Source: an uncultured Ruminococcus sp.
GTDB lineage: Bacteria > Bacillota > Clostridia > Oscillospirales > Acutalibacteraceae
Direction of reading: 5' to 3'
Assembly: GCA_902762615.1 (NCBI GenBank)
Contig: CACWOX010000015.1
Span: forward strand, 1 to 64,000
DNA: 64,000 nt
Shown piece by piece: positions 59,808 to 64,000 of this stretch; the first letter of the stretch is position 1, and each line of letters opens with the position of its first letter. Below the pieces are notes generated by a model. It searched no databases, was not told the DNA's origin, and was given only the letters and a program-made list of their open reading frames with translations. The translations under genes and the position numbers were made by a program.

Positions 59808-60484
59808 TGAGTGAATTTAGCAAGAAAAATCACAGGCGGCGCAGGAGCTTCAAAAAGACTGATTTCAAAAAAATCGTAAAGGATAATTTTACGGTGATTA
59901 CAGCCACTTCGGCGGTGCTTCTGGTGTCGGCTGTCACTGTGATCGGCGTGAGGGCGTATCTGGCGGCGCAGACCGAGGATAAGACCAACAAGTTTTTCCC
60001 CATGACCTATACCAACACAGAGATCACCGAAACCTATACCCCCGCGACTGCCACTGCAGACGGAAATGACACCACACGGCTCTATGAAGTTATCAATGAG
60101 GAAATAACCAAGACGGCTCAGGTGCATAATCTTGACGGCGCCGACAAAAAGCCGGTTTACGCCCGTGTCGCGATCGTTCCCACCGTGCGGCTGTACCAGG
60201 CAGGCAAGCTGCCCGAGAATATCACCTCCAAGGTGGATTTCAGCTATGATATTCAGGCAGGTACCGATTGGGTGAAAAACGGAGGCTACTATTATTACAA
60301 AACAATGCTGATGCCGGGCGATTCCAGCACCGATGTTTTTAAAGACGGCAAGCTGAAGATAACCGTCAAGTGCGAGGAATCTCTGATTAATGCCGGCGAC
60401 ATCAAGGTGGACGTTGCCGTTATCGCGGATACCATACAGGCGGTGGAAACCGACTCCGCCAACCGTGATAGTAAGTTTTTTTAA
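59807..60484 (+). CDS. SipW-dependent-type exported protein
   Basis: A 225-residue protein with a long basic N-terminus (KKNHRRRRSFKKTDFKK), a hydrophobic segment (about 29-52, VITATSAVLLVSAVTVIGV) and then RAYLAAQTEDKTNKF, which resembles the signal cleavage region of TasA/CalY-like proteins (AYF-x-D-x3-N-x-F). The exterior part is beta-rich (VYARVAIVPTVRLYQAG, KLKITVKCEESL). Coupled to the signal peptidase gene by overlapping ATGA. I infer it to be a SipW substrate and a component of an extracellular fibre or matrix; the fold is not recognised with certainty. Confidence 0.65.
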   Translation: MSEFSKKNHRRRRSFKKTDFKKIVKDNFTVITATSAVLLVSAVTVIGVRAYLAAQTEDKTNKFFPMTYTNTEITETYTPATATADGNDTTRLYEVINEEITKTAQVHNLDGADKKPVYARVAIVPTVRLYQAGKLPENITSKVDFSYDIQAGTDWVKNGGYYYYKTMLMPGDSSTDVFKDGKLKITVKCEESLINAGDIKVDVAVIADTIQAVETDSANRDSKFF

Positions 60485-60519
60485 AAAACAATCATTTTGA
60501 AATTGTACAGCAATCGGAG

Positions 60520-61632
60520 GTGATTGCTCTGAAAAATAAAAAATTTTTAACGGGCTTCTGCGCACTGATTGTTGCTGTTGCAATGATAAGTGTGGGCGTA
60601 ACGCTCGCGGCGAACGAGATCAGCAAGTCCGAGACCAACATCGTGGTATTCGGCAACGTTGATATCGAGCTGATCGACGACTATCCCGATACCCCGCCCT
60701 CTGTGGAACCGACAGGGGCAGAGGTTAACAAGAAGGTTTCGGTCAAGAACACCGGAAACCATGACTGCTATGTCCGCATACTGGTGAATAAATCGTGGCT
60801 TGATTCCGAAGGAACGTCCATCGCCTCAAAGATAGATCTCGATTCCTATATTAACTGGGATTGCTGGTTCACGGAGGATTCCGCCAAAACCACGATCGAC
60901 AGCGTGGAGTATCAGATCTATTACTACAACGAGATTCTTAAACCGAACGAGGAAGCCGAGCCGCTGTTTACCAAGTTTGCGGTAGACAATTACACAGCAA
61001 TCGCTGACAAGGTCGTCGGCACGGACGGACACATCAAGGTTCTCGCGCAGGCGGTGCAGGCAGGCGATGAGGTTAAAGTAACCAATGTCGGCGGCGGCGG
61101 CCCCATCGAAAAGGCGGTTGTTGGCGGCACAGTGTATGTTGTCAACTGGACAGATGAAATCGCTAAGTTTAAAGGGGATAAGGTGCAGGCAAACAGAAAC
61201 AAAGCCAACAAAATGGATGGCTTCGGCAATGCCATTTTCCTCGGCTATCTTTATCCGGATATGAATGCAAAATATCCCGATGAGGACGAATGGCCCTTCG
61301 ACATCGACGGATACGATTCTTCCTATGAACCCCAAAGCACGAGTTTCCGCTTTGAGCTGACGGCAAGCAAGGATCTCAAGAGCTATCTCGAGGGTGAGGA
61401 ACTGGCAAATTATCCCGCCAACAGAGCAACGGTGGATCACGGTTACGCCGGCTCTATTGCCCTGATCGACTGGGTGTTTGTCATTCCGCCGGAGGAGATT
61501 AAAGCGCCGAATTTCCCGACGCCCGATCCTACCACGACCATCACAACCAAAAAGCCCACTCCTGTCGTTCCCGGCACAGGTGACGCGTCGATTCCTTACG
61601 CGGCAGCTTCCGCGGCATCAGCGCATTGGTGA
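60520..61632 (+). CDS. TasA-like/SipW-dependent surface protein, C-terminal anchor lost by frameshift
   Basis: A protein of about 367-370 residues. Signal peptide ALIVAVAMISVGVTLAANE, then a beta-rich domain containing KVSVKNTGNHDCYVRILVN, the pattern of SipW-dependent proteins, and a Thr/Pro/Lys linker ending VVPGTGD. In frame the chain ends with IPYAAASAASAHW, but the next frame reads ISALVIFFVAFGEVGKKKK plus three Glu to TAA 61683, a cell-wall or membrane anchor (hydrophobic helix, basic tail). One extra T at 61608-61609 would join them. GTG 60520 lies within the ribosome-binding site GGAGGTG; CTG 60529 is at the right distance and may be the true start. Confidence 0.75.
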   Translation: MIALKNKKFLTGFCALIVAVAMISVGVTLAANEISKSETNIVVFGNVDIELIDDYPDTPPSVEPTGAEVNKKVSVKNTGNHDCYVRILVNKSWLDSEGTSIASKIDLDSYINWDCWFTEDSAKTTIDSVEYQIYYYNEILKPNEEAEPLFTKFAVDNYTAIADKVVGTDGHIKVLAQAVQAGDEVKVTNVGGGGPIEKAVVGGTVYVVNWTDEIAKFKGDKVQANRNKANKMDGFGNAIFLGYLYPDMNAKYPDEDEWPFDIDGYDSSYEPQSTSFRFELTASKDLKSYLEGEELANYPANRATVDHGYAGSIALIDWVFVIPPEEIKAPNFPTPDPTTTITTKKPTPVVPGTGDASIPYAAASAASAHW

Positions 61633-61721
61633 TCTTCTTTGTGGCGTTTGGAGAGGTCGGAAAGAAAAAGAAAGAGGAAGAATAATCAAAAGCAGATATT
61701 CTTCATAATGACCTGAATTGA

Positions 61722-61761
61722 AAAGAGGGTATGCCCGCAAAAAGGCTTGCCCTCTTTTTTT
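61722..61761 (+). terminator. intrinsic terminator of the fibre locus
   Basis: AAAGAGGG pairs with CCCTCTTT around a 23-nt loop, followed by a T-run. Confidence 0.85.
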
Positions 61762-61830
61762 GTTGTTTGTGTTGCAAATTCAGCGGATATGATGTAGAAT
61801 AATAATAAATAGATTTACGGAGGAATCAAA

Positions 61831-63696
61831 TTGGTCAGAAGCGATATTGAAAAATTCCTGCTGAGCGTGGAAAAGCCGGGGCAATACGTCGGCGGCGAAC
61901 CCAACAGTGTGGTGAAAAACAAGGCGGACGTAAATATCCGGTTTGCCTTCTGCTTCCCCGATGTGTATGAAATCGGCATGTCCCATCTCGGCATGAAGAT
62001 ACTCTACGGGCTTTACAATTCCGTGCCTGACGTGTGGTGCGAAAGGGTATTCGCGCCGTGGCCCGACATGGAGGCGAAAATGCGGGAGCATTCCATTCCG
62101 CTTTACGGTCTGGAAAGCGGCGATTCGCTGAAGGAATTCGACTTTGTGGGCTTCACGCTGCAATATGAACTCAGCTATTCCAATATATTCACAATGCTGG
62201 ACCTGTCGGGAATACCTTTTCTCTCAGCCGACCGCGCGAATAATGACCCGCTTGTGATACTCGGCGGACCCTGCGTCTGCAATCCCGAACCGCTTGCCGA
62301 CCTTGCCGATATTGTTTCGCTGGGCGAGGGGGAAGAGGTGAGCATCGAGCTTTTCGACCTCTATCGCGAGCACAAGCTGCGCGGCTTCGACCGCCAAGCA
62401 TTCCTGCGCGACGCCGCAAAGATTCCCGGGCTTTACATTCCGTCGCTCTACGACGTGACATACAATCCCGACGGCACGATAGCCTCCTTCACCCCAAAGG
62501 ACGGTGCTCCTGCAACTATTCAGAAGCGCATCATTCAGGACATGAGCAGTGTCTACTATCCCCAAAATTTTGTGGTGCCTATTATAGAAATTGTCCACGA
62601 CCGCGCAGTGACCGAGATATTCCGCGGCTGCATACGCGGCTGCCGCTTCTGTCAAGCGGGCTACATCTACCGCCCCAACCGTGAGAAGGATTTCGGTACG
62701 GTGGACGCCCAGAGCCGCAGCCTTTGCGACACCACCGGCTACGATGAAGTGTCGCTTTCGTCGCTCAGCTCGAGCGATTACACCGAACTCCCCCAGCTGC
62801 TGGACAATATGCTGAACTGGACCGAGAGCAGCAAGGTCAGCATTTCGCTGCCGTCGCTGAGAATAGACGGATTCAGCGACGAGCTGACCGAAAAGCTCAA
62901 GAAGGTGCGCCGCGGCGGTCTTACCTTTGCGCCGGAAGCCGGAACGCAGCGCCTGCGCGACGCGATCAACAAGAATGTCACCGAGGAAGAGGTGCTCAGC
63001 ACCTGCCGCACGGCATTCAACGGCGGCTGGACGAATGTCAAGCTCTACTTCATGATAGGACTTCCCACCGAGACGCTCGAGGACGTGGAGGGAATTGGCG
63101 AGCTTTCGCAGAAGGTGGTGGACGAATTCTACCGCAATCCCAACAAGCCAAAGGGCAAGGGCGTGAATGTCACCTCCAGCGCTTCCACATTCGTGCCGAA
63201 GCCCTTCACCCCCTTCCAGTGGGAGCCGCAGGACGACATTGACACCATTCACAGGAAGCAGCAGTACCTGCGCGACAGCGTTCGCAGCCGCAAAATTACA
63301 CTCAACTGGCACGACGCCGACACCAGCTTTCTGGAGGCGGTCTTTGCACGCGGCGACCGCAGGCTGATCAAGGTGCTGATCCGCGCGTTTGAAAGGGGCT
63401 GCCGCTTCGACGGCTGGGACGAATATTTTAAATTGTCTGTCTGGCTCGAGGTGTTTGAGGAATGTAATATTGACCCGGCATTTTACGCCAATCGCCGCCG
63501 AAGCTATGACGAGATTCTTCCGTGGGATCATCTGGACTACGGCATTACCAAGGAATTCCTCATCAGAGAGCATAAAAAGGCGCTTGCCGCCGAGACGACG
63601 CCCCATTGCCGCCTGCAATGCGCGGGTTGCGGGGCAGCCAAACTGACAGGAGGTGTGTGCAGTGTCTTTAAGCACAGGAATGAAGAACGTAGTTGA
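61831..63696 (+). CDS. TIGR03960-type B12-binding-like radical SAM protein
   Basis: A 621-residue enzyme. The N-terminal part (about 1-250) resembles a cobalamin-binding fold without an evident cofactor His (NIRFAFCFPDVYEIGMSHLG, LVILGGPCVCNPEPLAD, LGEGEE). The radical SAM core follows with the cysteines in FRGCIRGCRFCQAGYIYRP near 275, and GGLTFAPEAGTQRLRD and IGLPTETLEDVEGI beyond. GGAGG at 61819-61823 supports TTG 61831. The gene overlaps the DUF2344 gene, its constant neighbour in Clostridia; together they usually precede the rng-rplU region. Reaction unknown. Confidence 0.9.
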   Translation: MVRSDIEKFLLSVEKPGQYVGGEPNSVVKNKADVNIRFAFCFPDVYEIGMSHLGMKILYGLYNSVPDVWCERVFAPWPDMEAKMREHSIPLYGLESGDSLKEFDFVGFTLQYELSYSNIFTMLDLSGIPFLSADRANNDPLVILGGPCVCNPEPLADLADIVSLGEGEEVSIELFDLYREHKLRGFDRQAFLRDAAKIPGLYIPSLYDVTYNPDGTIASFTPKDGAPATIQKRIIQDMSSVYYPQNFVVPIIEIVHDRAVTEIFRGCIRGCRFCQAGYIYRPNREKDFGTVDAQSRSLCDTTGYDEVSLSSLSSSDYTELPQLLDNMLNWTESSKVSISLPSLRIDGFSDELTEKLKKVRRGGLTFAPEAGTQRLRDAINKNVTEEEVLSTCRTAFNGGWTNVKLYFMIGLPTETLEDVEGIGELSQKVVDEFYRNPNKPKGKGVNVTSSASTFVPKPFTPFQWEPQDDIDTIHRKQQYLRDSVRSRKITLNWHDADTSFLEAVFARGDRRLIKVLIRAFERGCRFDGWDEYFKLSVWLEVFEECNIDPAFYANRRRSYDEILPWDHLDYGITKEFLIREHKKALAAETTPHCRLQCAGCGAAKLTGGVCSVFKHRNEERS

Positions 63697-64000
63697 CATT
63701 CAAGGCACGCTTTGCCTGCCGATCAGGGTGTTCTTTGTGAAGACAGGTCCTTCCAAATACATGTCCCATCTCGATCTCATGCGCTGCATGACACGAACCA
63801 TCCGCCGTGCCGGAGTGCCCATCTGGTACACCGAAGGCTTCAACCCGCATCCCTTCATGACCTTCGCCATGCCGCTGTCGCTCGGCACATCGGGCATGTG
63901 CGAGACAATGGACGTTCGCTTGACGGTGGACATGCCCTTCAGCGAGGTAAAGGAGCGGCTGAATGCCGCCCTTTGCGAGGGAATCGAAGTCACAAAGGTG
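63662..64000 (+). CDS. TIGR03936 (DUF2344) radical SAM-associated protein, partial at window end
   Basis: The first 113 codons of the gene. After a short N-terminal piece it shows IRVFFVKTGPSKYMSHLDLM, TIRRAGVPIWYTEGFNPHP and FAMPLSLGTSG, the conserved start of DUF2344. AGGAGGTGTG at 63648-63657 supports GTG 63662, inside the end of the preceding radical SAM gene (35-bp overlap). The remainder lies beyond the window. Confidence 0.9.
   Translation, partial: MSLSTGMKNVVDIQGTLCLPIRVFFVKTGPSKYMSHLDLMRCMTRTIRRAGVPIWYTEGFNPHPFMTFAMPLSLGTSGMCETMDVRLTVDMPFSEVKERLNAALCEGIEVTKV

Overview
This window looks like a chromosomal segment from a Gram-positive, strictly anaerobic member of the Clostridia, most like Ruminococcus and its relatives (Oscillospiraceae). 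The supporting signs are an NADH-linked [FeFe] hydrogenase operon, a PolC-type replicase, the non-mevalonate isoprenoid genes dxr and ispG, Thr-rich linkers in a secreted wall protein, fibro-slime domains, short-form HisG with HisZ, sigma-A promoters of the TTGACA-17-TATAAT type, and frequent TTG/GTG starts. The species call is inference from gene content; no 16S is present.

Layout. 0-1.7 kb: wecB in AT-rich DNA, probably the edge of a polysaccharide locus. 1.7-12.4 kb: a patchy signalling and secretion region with a SpoIIE-type phosphatase, a STAS/kinase/HATPase fusion protein, a response regulator flanked by 11-bp-phased repeat operators, lipoproteins, a histidine acid phosphatase, and an M23/M50 (SpoIVFA/FB-like) pair. 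It also holds several decapitated gene remnants (PHP, STAS, AIM24) and a broken small secreted-protein gene. 13.0-17.5 kb: the hydrogenase operon (NuoE-like, NuoF-like, HydA) behind a strong promoter and a structured leader, then tRNA-Pro. 17.8-26 kb: a DegT-like protein without its catalytic Lys, an FHA-FHA-ABC transporter, a Ser/Thr kinase, an NlpC/P60 wall hydrolase and an alpha/beta hydrolase. 26-45.5 kb: housekeeping genes (aminotransferase, secDF, pyrH-frr, uppS-cdsA-dxr-rseP, ispG, polC) with small accessory genes between them. 45.5-54.9 kb: the histidine operon hisZ-G-(GNAT, lipoprotein, DIP1984-like)-D-C-B-(small ORF)-AI fusion-E; hisF and hisH are missing here. 55.2-61.8 kb: an extracellular-fibre locus with a fibro-slime adhesin (now broken), a SipW-type signal peptidase and two SipW-type substrate-like proteins. 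61.8-64 kb: the radical SAM TIGR03960-type gene and the start of its DUF2344 partner.

Most interesting items. (i) A compact structured RNA candidate of about 187 nt with a tRNA-like T-arm and a Y-RNA-like end stem lies inside the his operon behind a DIP1984-family gene. (ii) The SipW/fibro-slime locus is interrupted by an 89-bp palindromic element. (iii) Tandem 11-bp-period boxes surround an orphan response regulator. (iv) A dispersed intergenic repeat family combines 7-bp tandem repeats with a GTCAGC/GCTGAC hairpin. (v) Four apparent one-base deletions all fall in genes for secreted proteins.
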